From contig JARHZA010000001.1 in assembly GCA_029258375.1 (NCBI GenBank), forward strand, positions 248,001-312,000: DNA of 64,000 nucleotides, in the 5' to 3' direction. This document shows, piece by piece, positions 10,356 through 20,698 of the stretch (the first letter of the stretch is position 1; each line of letters starts with the position of its first letter). The DNA comes from Eubacterium sp. (GTDB lineage Bacteria > Bacillota > Clostridia > Oscillospirales > Acutalibacteraceae). The notes under the pieces are model-generated. The model was not told the origin of the DNA, made no database searches, and saw only the letters and a program-made list of their open reading frames with translations. Both the position numbers and the translations under genes were made by a program.

Positions 10356-10516
10356 ATTTCTGCCCCTCTAACTTAGTATAATTTATATGTTTTACATAAT
10401 GCTCGATTATGTAATAGTAAAAATATTATTTGCAGTTACAAGATTTGATTCGTCTTTGTAGTGCTTTTAAATCATATCAAAATAAATTGCTGTTGTCAAT
10501 GGAAATTTCACAAAAA

Positions 10517-10532
10517 ATACAATATATTGTGT
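10517..10532. promoter_or_regulatory. putative NrdR box 1
   Basis: ATACAATATATTGTGT, 13/16 match to remembered consensus ACACTATATATAGTGT, upstream of nrdD. Confidence 0.5.
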
Positions 10533-10558
10533 AGAAAACAAAAAATCAAGCGAAAAAT

Positions 10559-10574
10559 AAACGATATATAGATG
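10559..10574. promoter_or_regulatory. putative weaker NrdR box 2
   Basis: AAACGATATATAGATG, start 42 bp from box 1. Confidence 0.3.
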
Positions 10575-10927
10575 TTGCATAATTATGCAGAATGTGTATT
10601 TTTGGCTATATAACAAGCAAAATTGAGCGTTTTAATCAAAATCATAAATTTTTCAATATGGTATATATTGTGTTTTATAAATTTTAAATGCAAATATAAA
10701 ACAGCAAAAAAATTTATTAAAAAAATATATGTGCAGTGTCAAAAAATCTAACAATTTGTGTTGATATAATATGTTTAAAATATAAAATACAGACAAAATA
10801 AAGCGTTTGTATAAATTCAACATAATTAAGCCACAATCACTCATTAAATTGCAAGTTTCTGTGTCTTGTATTTCAATTACAACTTTGTTATCATATCATT
10901 GTTAAAAGAAAAAGGAGGCTATATAAA

Positions 10928-13156
10928 ATGGACGCATGGAGAAATTTTAACACAGGTGCATGGTGCAACGAAATTAATGTTCGTGATTTCATAAATAAAA
11001 ACTACACAGGTTATGATGGTGACGCTTCATTCCTTGAAAAGTCAACAGAAAGAACAGAAAGAGTTAGCGAAAAACTTAAAGAACTTCTTATTGCTGAAAA
11101 CGAAAAAGGCGGAGTTCTTGATGTAGATACATCAAAAGTTCTTACACTTCTTTCACATAAACCTGGTTATGTAATAAAAGAAGACGATATTATTGTTGGT
11201 CTTCAAACAGATGAACCTTTAAAAAGAGGTGTTTCACCTTTTGCTGGCTTTAGAAACGCAGTGCAAGCTTGCGAAGCTTACGGCTACGAAATGTCAGATA
11301 AAATTAAAGACGAATTCATTTACAGAACAACTCACAACACAGGTGTGTTCCGTGCTTATACAGACACTATTAAAAAAGCACGTCACGCTGGTCTTTTAAC
11401 AGGTCTTCCAGATGCTTATGCTCGTGGCCGTATCATTGGTGACTACCGCAGAATTGCTCTTTATGGTATGGATTACCTTATTGAACAAAAGAAACTTGAT
11501 AAGCAAAAGCTTGGCGAAAGAGATGTTCTTGACGAAGAAACAATTCATCTTCTTGAAGATGTTGCAAAACAACTTGAATTTATGAACCAATTAAAAGCTA
11601 TGGCGCTTGAATATGGTTATGATATTTCAGTTCCTGCAAAAGATGCTAAAGAAGCTATTCAATGGATTTACTTTGGTTACCTTGGTGCAATTAAAGAACA
11701 AAACGGTGCTGCAAACTCAATTGGCCGTATTGCAGAATTTATTGATTGCTATATTGAACGTGATATTGAAGAAGGCAAACTTGATGAAAAGGGCGCACAA
11801 GAACTTATTGATGATCTTGTTGTTAAACTTCGTTTAGTTCGTCACTTACGTACACCTGAATATAATGACCTTTTTGCCGGAGATCCAGTTTGGGTAACTT
11901 GCTCACTTGCGGGTGTTACAACAGAAGGCAAACATATGGTTTCTAAAACATCATTCCGTTTCTTACAAACACTTTACAACCTTGGACCAAGTGCAGAACC
12001 AAACATTACAGTTCTTTGGAGCCAAGATTTACCACAGGGATTCAAGAATTTCTGTGCTCAAGTTTCTATTGATACAGACTCAATTCAGTATGAAAACGAT
12101 GATGTAATGAGAAAAGAATATGGCGATGACTATGCTATTGCTTGTTGCGTATCAGCAATGAAGGAAGGCAAGCAAATGCAATTCTTTGGCGCAAGATGTA
12201 ACCTTGCAAAAGTTCTTCTTATGGCTCTTAATGGCGGTAAGGACGAAGTTCAGGGTGCTCAAATTGCTCCAGAAAACACACCTTATGACGAAAAACCTCT
12301 TGTTTATGATGAAGTTTTCAAATCATATAAAGAATACCTTTCTTGGATGGCACGTCTTTATGTTAACACAATGAATATCATCCACTATATGCACGATAAA
12401 TATGCTTATGAAAGACTTATGATGGGTCTTCACGATACAGACGTTGAACGTCTTATGGCATTTGGTGTATCAGGTATGAGTGTTGCAGTTGACTCACTTT
12501 CTGCAATTAAATATGCAAAAGTTACTCCAATTAAGGACGAACGTGGAATCATTACAGAGTTCAAAACAGAAGGCGATTTCCCTAAATTTGGTAACGATGA
12601 TGACCGTGTAGACGAAATTGCAAAAGAACTTATGCAGTTCTTCTATGATGAACTTTGCAAAACTCCAGCATACCGTGGTGCTAAACACACTCTTTCAATC
12701 CTTACAATTACTTCAAATGTTATGTATGGTAAAAAGACAGGTGCTACACCAGACGGACGTAAGGCTGGCGAACCATTTGCACCAGGTGCAAACCCAATGC
12801 ACGGCAGAGATTCAGAAGGTGCTCTTGCATCTCTTAACTCAGTTGCTAAACTTGATTATGCTTGTTGCCAAGACGGTATTTCAAACACATTCTCAATCAC
12901 ACCAGAAACTCTTGGTTCAGATATGGATAACAGAATTGAACATCTTACAACTATGCTTGATGGCTACTTCTCACAAGATGCTCATCATCTCAATGTAAAC
13001 GTTCTTAACCGTCAAAAACTTATTGATGCTATGAATGATCCAACTCTTTATCCATCACTTACAATTCGTGTTTCAGGATACGCTGTAAACTTCAACAAAC
13101 TTACTCGTGAAAAGCAAGAAGAAGTTATCAGCCGTACTTTCCACACATCAATGTAA
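10928..13156 (+). CDS. pflB: formate C-acetyltransferase (pyruvate formate-lyase)
   Basis: catalytic Cys-Cys in YAIACCVS, glycyl-radical loop [10 protein letters not shown]-terminal WRNFNTGAW. Confidence 0.96.
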   Translation: MDAWRNFNTGAWCNEINVRDFINKNYTGYDGDASFLEKSTERTERVSEKLKELLIAENEKGGVLDVDTSKVLTLLSHKPGYVIKEDDIIVGLQTDEPLKRGVSPFAGFRNAVQACEAYGYEMSDKIKDEFIYRTTHNTGVFRAYTDTIKKARHAGLLTGLPDAYARGRIIGDYRRIALYGMDYLIEQKKLDKQKLGERDVLDEETIHLLEDVAKQLEFMNQLKAMALEYGYDISVPAKDAKEAIQWIYFGYLGAIKEQNGAANSIGRIAEFIDCYIERDIEEGKLDEKGAQELIDDLVVKLRLVRHLRTPEYNDLFAGDPVWVTCSLAGVTTEGKHMVSKTSFRFLQTLYNLGPSAEPNITVLWSQDLPQGFKNFCAQVSIDTDSIQYENDDVMRKEYGDDYAIACCVSAMKEGKQMQFFGARCNLAKVLLMALNGGKDEVQGAQIAPENTPYDEKPLVYDEVFKSYKEYLSWMARLYVNTMNIIHYMHDKYAYERLMMGLHDTDVERLMAFGVSGMSVAVDSLSAIKYAKVTPIKDERGIITEFKTEGDFPKFGNDDDRVDEIAKELMQFFYDELCKTPAYRGAKHTLSILTITSNVMYGKKTGATPDGRKAGEPFAPGANPMHGRDSEGALASLNSVAKLDYACCQDGISNTFSITPETLGSDMDNRIEHLTTMLDGYFSQDAHHLNVNVLNRQKLIDAMNDPTLYPSLTIRVSGYAVNFNKLTREKQEEVISRTFHTSM

Positions 13157-13857
13157 TGGCAGATATACATTCATTTGAAAGCCTTGCTGCACTTGACGGC
13201 GAGGGTATAAGATATGATGTTTTCTTTACAGGTTGCCCTTTAAGATGTGCCTATTGCCATAATCCAGACACTTGGCATAAAAGTGGTAAAGAGTATTCTG
13301 CAGAGGAACTTTTTAAAAAGATAAAACGCTATAAGCCGTATTTTAAAAACGGCGGAGGCGTTACCTTTTCTGGTGGAGAGCCATTGCTTAATTCAACTTT
13401 TATTAACGAAGTAAATGAGTTTTTAAAAGAAGCAGGCATTGGTTATTGTCTTGATACTTCAGGCAGTGTGCCTTTAACTGAGGATGTTAAAAAGTGTATT
13501 GATAATGCTGAAATGGTAATTCTTGATATCAAGTTTTATGATGAAATCAGTTACGAAAAATACACAAAGGGTAATTTTGAAAACTTTGTGCAAATAGGAA
13601 AATATTGTTCTGAAATAGGCAAAAAAATGTGGCTTAGAACTGTTGTTGTGCCAAATATTAACGATAGTGAAGAAGAAATTTTAAAGTATAAAGACTTTGT
13701 AAAACAGTTTAAATACGAAAAATATGAACTTCTTGCTTTTCATACTATGGGATTTTTTAAGTATGATAATTTGGGAATTGAAAACAGCTTGAAAGATACT
13801 CCTGCTTTGTCACAAGAAAAATTATCTGAACTTCAAAAGATTGTTGATAAAAACTGA
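13156..13857 (+). CDS. pflA: pyruvate formate-lyase activating enzyme
   Basis: radical SAM CPLRCAYCHNPDTW; start overlaps the pflB stop codon. Confidence 0.96.
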   Translation: MADIHSFESLAALDGEGIRYDVFFTGCPLRCAYCHNPDTWHKSGKEYSAEELFKKIKRYKPYFKNGGGVTFSGGEPLLNSTFINEVNEFLKEAGIGYCLDTSGSVPLTEDVKKCIDNAEMVILDIKFYDEISYEKYTKGNFENFVQIGKYCSEIGKKMWLRTVVVPNINDSEEEILKYKDFVKQFKYEKYELLAFHTMGFFKYDNLGIENSLKDTPALSQEKLSELQKIVDKN

Positions 13858-13887
13858 TGTTAGTTGTATAATATCAGTAACTTAATA

Positions 13888-13965
13888 AGTCAGGGGTGCT
13901 TTAAACGGCTGAGATTATACCCTCTCACTCGTTCGGTAATGCGAACGAAGAAGACGATATGGTAA
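13888..13965 (+). ncRNA. TPP riboswitch (THI element)
   Basis: AGGGGTGC...GGCTGAGA...ACCCTCT...CGTTCGGTAATGCGAACGAAGAA core. Confidence 0.88.
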
Positions 13966-13971
13966 AATTAT

Positions 13972-14000
13972 GCCCCATTCTATCTGAATGGGGCTTTTCT
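13972..14000 (+). terminator. TPP riboswitch terminator
   Basis: GCCCCATTC-tatct-GAATGGGGC-TTTT. Confidence 0.85.
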
Positions 14001-14064
14001 TTTGGCTTGTTGGGTAAAAACAATTCATCTATTTAAAATTTACATTGTTAAAAGGAGAGAGAAT

Positions 14065-14724
14065 ATGAATAAAAAAACTAAAAAAATAGCAACAATAGGC
14101 ATTCTTATTTCGCTTGCACTTATTCTATCCGTAATAAAAATATTTCAACTTCCTTATGGTGGATCAATAACTTTATTCAGTATGGTTCCGATTGTGATTT
14201 TATCTTATAAATATGGTGTTAAATGGGGGCTCTTCTCAGGGTTAATTTATAGCGTTTTGCAAGCAATCCTTGGTGCAACTGCAAGCCATGCATTTGCCGG
14301 TATGTATGATCCAGAAAATGTTGCCAAGTCTGTTTTAAATATTGTGCTTATGGCATTTCTTGATTATATTGTTGCATTTACTGTTCTTGGCCTTGCTGGT
14401 ATGTTTAAGGGCAAAATCAAAAACGATGTTGCTGCGATCACTGCAGGTTCAGCTGTTGCTGTTCTTTTAAGACTTGTTGCTCATTTCTTATCTGGTTGGA
14501 TCTTATGGGGAAGTTACGCAGAGGATTTCTTTACTAATAAAATGGATAATGCTTTTGGTAATTTTATATTGCAAAATTTCGATGGTCAGTTATTATCAAT
14601 TATATATTCATTAGTTTATAATATGAGTTTTATGATACCAGAACTAATAATAACAATTTTAGGTGTTATTGTGCTTGTGAGTACAAAACAAGTAAGAAAA
14701 CTCATTGTTGACGAAAATGCTTAA
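14065..14724 (+). CDS. thiT: energy-coupling factor thiamine transporter ThiT
   Basis: S-component ECF topology downstream of TPP riboswitch; start revised to MNKKTKK. Confidence 0.88.
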   Translation: MNKKTKKIATIGILISLALILSVIKIFQLPYGGSITLFSMVPIVILSYKYGVKWGLFSGLIYSVLQAILGATASHAFAGMYDPENVAKSVLNIVLMAFLDYIVAFTVLGLAGMFKGKIKNDVAAITAGSAVAVLLRLVAHFLSGWILWGSYAEDFFTNKMDNAFGNFILQNFDGQLLSIIYSLVYNMSFMIPELIITILGVIVLVSTKQVRKLIVDENA

Positions 14725-14748
14725 TTAAAAATAGCTTAGTACAAAATT

Positions 14749-14777
14749 AAAAGGAACGGATTTACCGTTCCTTTTTT
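14749..14777 (+). terminator. terminator after thiT
   Basis: AAAAGGAACGGA-ttta-CCGTTCCTTTTTT. Confidence 0.8.
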
Positions 14778-14853
14778 ATTATTTGTTACTATAATTATTC
14801 AATTTTCATTTTACATAAATGTTGATGATGCTTTTAAATTTGCAATTATAAAA

Positions 14854-15126
14854 ATGTTTTTTGTTAGTTTGTTTTACTTTAGTTTAACATATTTCTTTGC
14901 TTTTTTAACAAAATCAGTACCAATGACACTAATGGTGCTAATAGTTTATGATATCGTTAACTGTATATTGGGGATAAGAATTAAAAATGTATTTCTGTTA
15001 TATTGTAATTTAGAACCATTCAGTCAAAGCGATATTTATATTAAACTATTGCCTATGTTTTTGTTAAGTATAGCACTTATTTTTGCAGGCGTATTTCTAA
15101 ATAAACGTATCAGTAAATTTAATTAG
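14854..15126 (+). pseudogene. 5'-truncated remnant resembling the C-terminus of an ABC-2-type permease
   Basis: three hydrophobic helices; the frame stays open upstream of the ATG (IQFSFYINVDDAFKFAIIK). Confidence 0.4.
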
Positions 15127-15143
15127 CAAAAATTAAATACAAC

Positions 15144-15175
15144 AAAAGGACTTGGAGAAATCCAAGTCCTTTTTA
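15144..15175. terminator. bidirectional terminator, probably the ancestral GGGtGRT gene terminator
   Basis: AAAAGGACTTGGA-gaaa-TCCAAGTCCTTTTT, 34 bp from the left att copy. Confidence 0.75.
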
Positions 15176-15208
15176 TTTAAACTTAAAACAAGTTAATATT
15201 AAATTAAA

Positions 15209-15277
15209 CTTATCTCATAGCCTCTTCAACTGCAACTGCTGTTGCAACTGTTGCACCAACCATTGGGTTGTTACCCA
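15209..15277. repeat. left attachment-site copy, 69-bp direct repeat
   Basis: identical to 29362-29430, the 3' end of the GGGtGRT gene. Confidence 0.93.
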
Positions 15278-15395
15278 AACAGAATTTGATATTTAATGAT
15301 ATCACCGCACATATCAAAAACCACATAACTAAGCCAAATATTAAGCTTTGCAATAACTAATCATATCATGCCATAACTTATAATATTCCACTATT

Positions 15396-15417
15396 TTGGT
15401 GTCAATTTGGTGTCAAA
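15396..15417. repeat. left subterminal 22-bp repeat (putative integrase arm site)
   Basis: TTGGTGTCAATTTGGTGTCAAA identical to 29275-29296. Confidence 0.7.
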
Positions 15418-15909
15418 TATAAATTATTTCTCTCATTTTTATATTATTATTTAGATTGAATATAAGATACCTATAAAAAATTATTAACGGCTTAGATGCT
15501 ACAAAGTAGTGGTATGTATAAATTACGAGTATTATAGTACATAAAATACACCTGTAATATTTTTATTCAATATTTACCATAACATTTAAAAACATATGTA
15601 TTAACATGATATCACAATAAAAAACTAATACAAAGATGGATAAAAACCTTTATTTTTTTAATAATGGGTTATTATGGTAATGTAACAATGGTTTGTGGCA
15701 GATATGGTGTATGAATGAACAAAAGTTATGGTGATTTAGCATCTTAACAATTGTGAAAGGAATGTTAAGTATTTATCAAGTGTTATACATTTACAAGATT
15801 TGGTGTTTACTCAGGAACATTTAATTTTGGTGTAACAAAAGGTAGATTTGTTTGGGACCAGTGTAAATACATAAGTTTATATAATTATAATTAAAACATA
15901 GTAGATTAA

Positions 15910-15938
15910 CTTATCTCACGCCTCTTCAATCGTAACTG
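15910..15938. repeat. degenerate third att-like core
   Basis: CTTATCTCACGCCTCTTCAATCGTAACTG versus CTTATCTCATAGCCTCTTCAACTGCAACTG. Confidence 0.7.
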
Positions 15939-16272
15939 ATTATTTAGTAAATCACAAACCTAAATTCGAGGTTTGTGAAGAGTCTATTATTTTTTAATAA
16001 GGTGATTAAAACTATTTAAATAGAATTGTTTATCAATTAATAACATTTATTTTGTCTATTAAAATTTAAATTTGATGTGTTATTTATACAAGTAATCAAA
16101 TGCTTTAGGTTTTGTAAGTCAATAATTTATTAATTAACAAATATTGTATTTACAAGGTAATATTATTACTAATAAGTTATAAAATGCATAAAAGTAAAAA
16201 TAGATGAAATATTCTTTAATTATTTTGCCCTTTATGATATACTATTTTCGATTATTGGAAAGAGGATTTAAT

Positions 16273-17319
16273 ATGTATAAAATTATTGATTTATTCTGTG
16301 GAATTGGTGGATTTTCATATGGTTTTGAAATGACTAAAAAATTCAAGGTGGTTTTAGGCGTTGATGCTTGGGAAGTGGCTCTAAATACATTTAAAATGAA
16401 TCACCCATCAACTAATATTTATAATGGAGATATAAAACTGTTAAACTCATCAAAACTACAAAACTACAAAAACAATGTAGATGTTATAATAGCGGGTCCT
16501 CCATGTCAAGGATTTTCAATGTCTGGAAAAAGAGACATTTTAGATGAAAGAAATAATTTATTTAAAGAAGTAATTCGTGTAGTTAAAATAACAAATCCTA
16601 AAATAGTTGTTATTGAAAATGTGGTTGGCCTTTTATCAATGACCACACCTGAAGGTAAAGATGTTAAAACTCAAATTGAAGAAGATTTAAAGAATTTGGG
16701 TTATTATGTTTCATACAAAGTACTTGTTGCTTCAGAATATGGTGTTCCCCAAAATAGAAAACGTGTAATATTTATAGCATCAAAGAAAAACAATATTAAA
16801 TTCCCAAATAAAACACATGGGGAAAATTTAATTCCATATGTAACTGTTGGTGATGCTTTAGGAAATATACCAAACAGGGGAAATAAATATCTTCCTGCAA
16901 AAACAGAATATCAAAAAATGATGGCTGGAAGAAAAGATATTGTTAATCACGAACCTATTAACCATAATGATTTGATAGTTAAAAGAATGCATTGCGTTCC
17001 ACAAGGTGGAAACTGGAAAGATATACCTATTGAATTAGGTCAAGGTGGAGGAATTCATAGTAACAACTATAGAAGATTAAAAAGTAATGAACCATCAATC
17101 ACCATAAAACACGCTACTAAATCAATGATTATTCATCCACTTTACGATAGAACACCAACGGTACGCGAAGTTGCTCGTATTCAATCATTTAATGATGATT
17201 TCGTTATTTCTGGAAAAAAATATGACCAACATCAACAACTTGCAAATGCTGTTCCTCCTCTTTTAGGAAAAGCAATTGCGAAAACTGTTTTGGAAATGTT
17301 AGGAGATTTTGATGTATAA
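16273..17319 (+). CDS. C5-cytosine DNA methyltransferase M1
   Basis: DLFCGIGGFSYGFE, GPPCQGFSMSGKRD, IENVVGL, NRKRVIFIA motifs; start revised to MYKIIDLF. Confidence 0.95.
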   Translation: MYKIIDLFCGIGGFSYGFEMTKKFKVVLGVDAWEVALNTFKMNHPSTNIYNGDIKLLNSSKLQNYKNNVDVIIAGPPCQGFSMSGKRDILDERNNLFKEVIRVVKITNPKIVVIENVVGLLSMTTPEGKDVKTQIEEDLKNLGYYVSYKVLVASEYGVPQNRKRVIFIASKKNNIKFPNKTHGENLIPYVTVGDALGNIPNRGNKYLPAKTEYQKMMAGRKDIVNHEPINHNDLIVKRMHCVPQGGNWKDIPIELGQGGGIHSNNYRRLKSNEPSITIKHATKSMIIHPLYDRTPTVREVARIQSFNDDFVISGKKYDQHQQLANAVPPLLGKAIAKTVLEMLGDFDV

Positions 17320-18310
17320 ATTTATTGATTTATTTGCTGGAATTGGTGGAATAAGAATTGCTTTTGAAAGTAGTGGGGCAATGTGCGTTGCAAGTTCCGA
17401 AATAGATGAAAATGCACGAAAAACGTATTATACAAATTTTAACGAATATCCATTAGGTGATATAAAAAAAATCGAAGCAAATGAATTGCCTGATTTTGAT
17501 ATTGTTGCAGGAGGCTTTCCATGTCAACCGTTTTCAATAGGTGGTTTAAGAAAAGGTTTTGATGATATTAGAGGTACTTTATTTTTCGAAATTGCTCGTA
17601 TAGTTAATGAAAAAAAACCAAAAGTCATTTTTTTGGAAAACGTATCTGGGTTAGTTAGCCATGATGGTGGAAAAACATTATCTGTTATTGAATCAACTCT
17701 TGAAAATATAGGATATTCGTTTGGTTGGAAAGTTATGAATGCTTGTGATTATGGTATTCCACAAAACAGAAATAGATGGTATTGTGTTTGTTTTAGAAAA
17801 GATTTAAATATTGGATTTAAGAATAGCCAAAAATGCTCAGTTGTTGACTCACCTGTAGAATATTTTGTTTTTCCTAATAAATGCGATTTGAAATACACAT
17901 TAAATGATGTTGTTTTGGCAAATGTGCCCAATGATTATAACATTTCTGATATTGCTGAAAAAAACATTAATAAATATTTCAAAGATTTTAAAAGTAGCAA
18001 TCGTTACGTTGATTCAAACATTACTATTGCAAATGAAATACGAGCTTCGAGGTGTAATTTTAGATGTGATGGTATTTCACCTTGTCTTACTGCAAAAATG
18101 GGTACTGGAGGAAACAATGTTCCAGTTTATGTTGCTGGAATGAGAAAATTAACGGAAAAAGAATGTTTGAAAATTATGGGTTTCCCCGAATGGTTTAAAA
18201 TAAGTAAAAATTCAATGAATTCATATAAACAAATTGGAAATAGTGTAGTTGTTCCAATCATTGAAGACTTGGCAAATAAGATAATGAAAATTTTGGAAGG
18301 ACTGAATTGA
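17312..18310 (+). CDS. C5-cytosine DNA methyltransferase M2
   Basis: DLFAGIGGIRIAFE, GGFPCQPFSIGG, LENVSGL, NRNRWYCVC motifs; overlaps M1. Confidence 0.95.
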   Translation: MYKFIDLFAGIGGIRIAFESSGAMCVASSEIDENARKTYYTNFNEYPLGDIKKIEANELPDFDIVAGGFPCQPFSIGGLRKGFDDIRGTLFFEIARIVNEKKPKVIFLENVSGLVSHDGGKTLSVIESTLENIGYSFGWKVMNACDYGIPQNRNRWYCVCFRKDLNIGFKNSQKCSVVDSPVEYFVFPNKCDLKYTLNDVVLANVPNDYNISDIAEKNINKYFKDFKSSNRYVDSNITIANEIRASRCNFRCDGISPCLTAKMGTGGNNVPVYVAGMRKLTEKECLKIMGFPEWFKISKNSMNSYKQIGNSVVVPIIEDLANKIMKILEGLN

Positions 18311-18311
18311 T

Positions 18312-20660
18312 TTGAGTAAAAATGACGGTGTGCAAAATGAACAAAACATCGTTAGTACACTTAACAACAAGCAGTATAACGAATTGGCTGATTGTCATAA
18401 AAAATTTATAAGACAATTAGAACCAAAAATATTAGAAGATACCATTATATCCGCGCGAAAAATAGGAGGACAAGGATTAAAACCAGATATAAAACTCAGT
18501 ATATTACAAAATGACTGGTTTGTAAGTGTTAAAAAAGGTGGTGGTAATTCCATACACCAAGAATCGATAAATTATTTTTTACACTATTGTTCCACATTGG
18601 GCATGACTCCAGAAGAACAAGATGATTTGTTGTTGTTTTTATATGGTGACGGAACAACAAATGGAGATAGTTCTCCTGAAGAAAGAATGGAAATGTCTGA
18701 AATTAAAGAATTATACAAAGAAGAAATTGCTAAAGTTCAAGCATATTTTGACAAGAATAAACGTAATTTAATAGAGCGTTTTTTAATTTATGGAAGATTA
18801 GGTCATGAAAAAAACATACATGCAAATTATCTGTATCATGGAGATTCGATTGATGGTGTTTGGTGCCCATTAAATGATGATGCGATTGATTATATAACCA
18901 CATTGCCTAATGCGAAAGATGCCCCTTTATCAATCGGTCCATTTAGTGTTCAAGTATGGAATAGAAATTTAAATGGTAAACCAGAATTTGAAAAACGAAG
19001 ACATTCAATACAAATAAAATGGGGCAGTTGTAAAAACACCATTCCACTAATAAATGAATATTGTCAAAAAAACATTCCTCCAAATATAAGTGAAAATATT
19101 CAAAAAGAATCAACGTTATTAGGTGATAATAGCCAAGGTTTCGATAATCAAAAAAAAGTGGCTGCTATTATTAACGGAAAAAGATATAAAGACCTCCCGT
19201 TAAATTTAAAAAATATGATTAAAACAATGTATCCTTCAATAGCAAATACAGAACATGTTTTTGTAAATGAAGTTAAAGGCACAAAATATAATTTATTAGT
19301 TAATGTCAATAATGAGAAAAAAACATTATCTGTATCTAAGGGTTCAGGAAATTCAGTACATCAGGAGAAAATTGAAGGATTTTTAAATTATTGCGTAACT
19401 AAGCTTAATATGACTATAGAAGAAAAAAATGCATTTTTATTAATTCATTATGCAGACGGAACAATAGATGGTTCTGCTCCTTTTAATAATCGTATTGATG
19501 GAGAACTTATAAAAAGAAATTTATCAAAAGAAATAAATATCGTTCAAAAGTTTATTAACAAAAATAAACGAGATTTGCTTGAACGTTTTTTGATTTATGG
19601 AAAAAATGGAAAAGAGAATGGCAATAAGGCCGATTTCGTATATTATGGAACTATTTCTAACGGAATAATTGCCGATTATCAAAGTTTAATTGATTATTTA
19701 ATTAGTATAGAAAACTCACAAAATGCAATATTATCTATAGGCCATTTGTCATTACAGACTTGGAATAGGAATTTAAAAGGTAAACCAAAACTTGAGTCTC
19801 GTAGGCAGTCCATCCAGGTTAAATGGAGCCATTTGAAAAATGATATTATAAATTATAATTCGATAAATTCTATAAACCAAGGAACTATTAATGGTAATTG
19901 GGAAGAATATGAACTCGTTTCAAAATTAAATAAAAATAAAAATATAAATAATTCATTGTGGTCCGTCCTCGCTAAATCGTTAAATCTAAACGATTTAACG
20001 AATATATTTGCTGTTCGTATTTCAAATATGGTGTATTCTAATTTAGCAGAAACCTATGTACTACCAAAATCAGATGTCTATTTAGTTAAAGGATTAATTC
20101 CACATCAAACACTGATTGAATATAATTATTGGATAGATGAAGATTCAGTTTCTGATTTAAAACTAGAACCACTATCAATGTCTGGAATTTCTTGCAAAAG
20201 ACCTAATTCAAAAAACTTTACATATGCAAAATTATCTATTAATTCATTTTTAAAATTATTTGAATATCCAGAAATTGGTGCTGGAATAAGCCTCTTTGTT
20301 ACTGATAATGAGCTTGTTAATAATGATTTAGTATTAAAAGGATGGAAAACAACAAAAGAAAATCTTTTTGAATTCATAGAAAAAGAGTCAAAATGCAAAA
20401 TAAAAGAAAAATCCTTAGAAAATAAAGAGACTTGTAAATTAATAAAACAATACTGTATTGATTTAATGAAAAATGCTATTTTAAACAATTCAAATATTAG
20501 TAATGCTATTTTTAATGGCGATGGAATATTTGATGAACCTTACAATGCAAAATTTATTTATTCAAATGGACATTTAAATTTAAATTATATTCCACAATTT
20601 AGCATAACAACAGGTTCTGGAAGACACAAAGGTATATTTACAATTATAGTAAAACCATAG
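18312..20660 (+). CDS. 782-aa protein with internal domain duplication, candidate restriction endonuclease
   Basis: TTG start 2 nt after M2; two homologous ~240-aa halves plus a third domain; context of MTases and HNH nuclease. Confidence 0.6.
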   Translation: MSKNDGVQNEQNIVSTLNNKQYNELADCHKKFIRQLEPKILEDTIISARKIGGQGLKPDIKLSILQNDWFVSVKKGGGNSIHQESINYFLHYCSTLGMTPEEQDDLLLFLYGDGTTNGDSSPEERMEMSEIKELYKEEIAKVQAYFDKNKRNLIERFLIYGRLGHEKNIHANYLYHGDSIDGVWCPLNDDAIDYITTLPNAKDAPLSIGPFSVQVWNRNLNGKPEFEKRRHSIQIKWGSCKNTIPLINEYCQKNIPPNISENIQKESTLLGDNSQGFDNQKKVAAIINGKRYKDLPLNLKNMIKTMYPSIANTEHVFVNEVKGTKYNLLVNVNNEKKTLSVSKGSGNSVHQEKIEGFLNYCVTKLNMTIEEKNAFLLIHYADGTIDGSAPFNNRIDGELIKRNLSKEINIVQKFINKNKRDLLERFLIYGKNGKENGNKADFVYYGTISNGIIADYQSLIDYLISIENSQNAILSIGHLSLQTWNRNLKGKPKLESRRQSIQVKWSHLKNDIINYNSINSINQGTINGNWEEYELVSKLNKNKNINNSLWSVLAKSLNLNDLTNIFAVRISNMVYSNLAETYVLPKSDVYLVKGLIPHQTLIEYNYWIDEDSVSDLKLEPLSMSGISCKRPNSKNFTYAKLSINSFLKLFEYPEIGAGISLFVTDNELVNNDLVLKGWKTTKENLFEFIEKESKCKIKEKSLENKETCKLIKQYCIDLMKNAILNNSNISNAIFNGDGIFDEPYNAKFIYSNGHLNLNYIPQFSITTGSGRHKGIFTIIVKP

Positions 20661-20698
20661 TGTTTGGTAATTAGTTTAATTATTAGAGGTATAGATAA

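Noticed and set aside
12618-12998. 126-aa ORF inside pflB, +1 frame
   Set aside because: Out-of-frame shadow of a well-conserved gene; Leu/Gln-rich low-complexity translation typical of shifted frames in this AT-rich genome.
15950-15980. TCACAAACCTAAATTCGAGGTTTGTGA hairpin near the degenerate att core, considered as an integron-like attC
   Set aside because: Short simple hairpin without attC-type R/L boxes or bulges; more likely a terminator or chance fold.
20126-20488. 120-aa antisense ORF within the 782-aa gene
   Set aside because: Antisense to a long coding frame with internal homology; no independent support.
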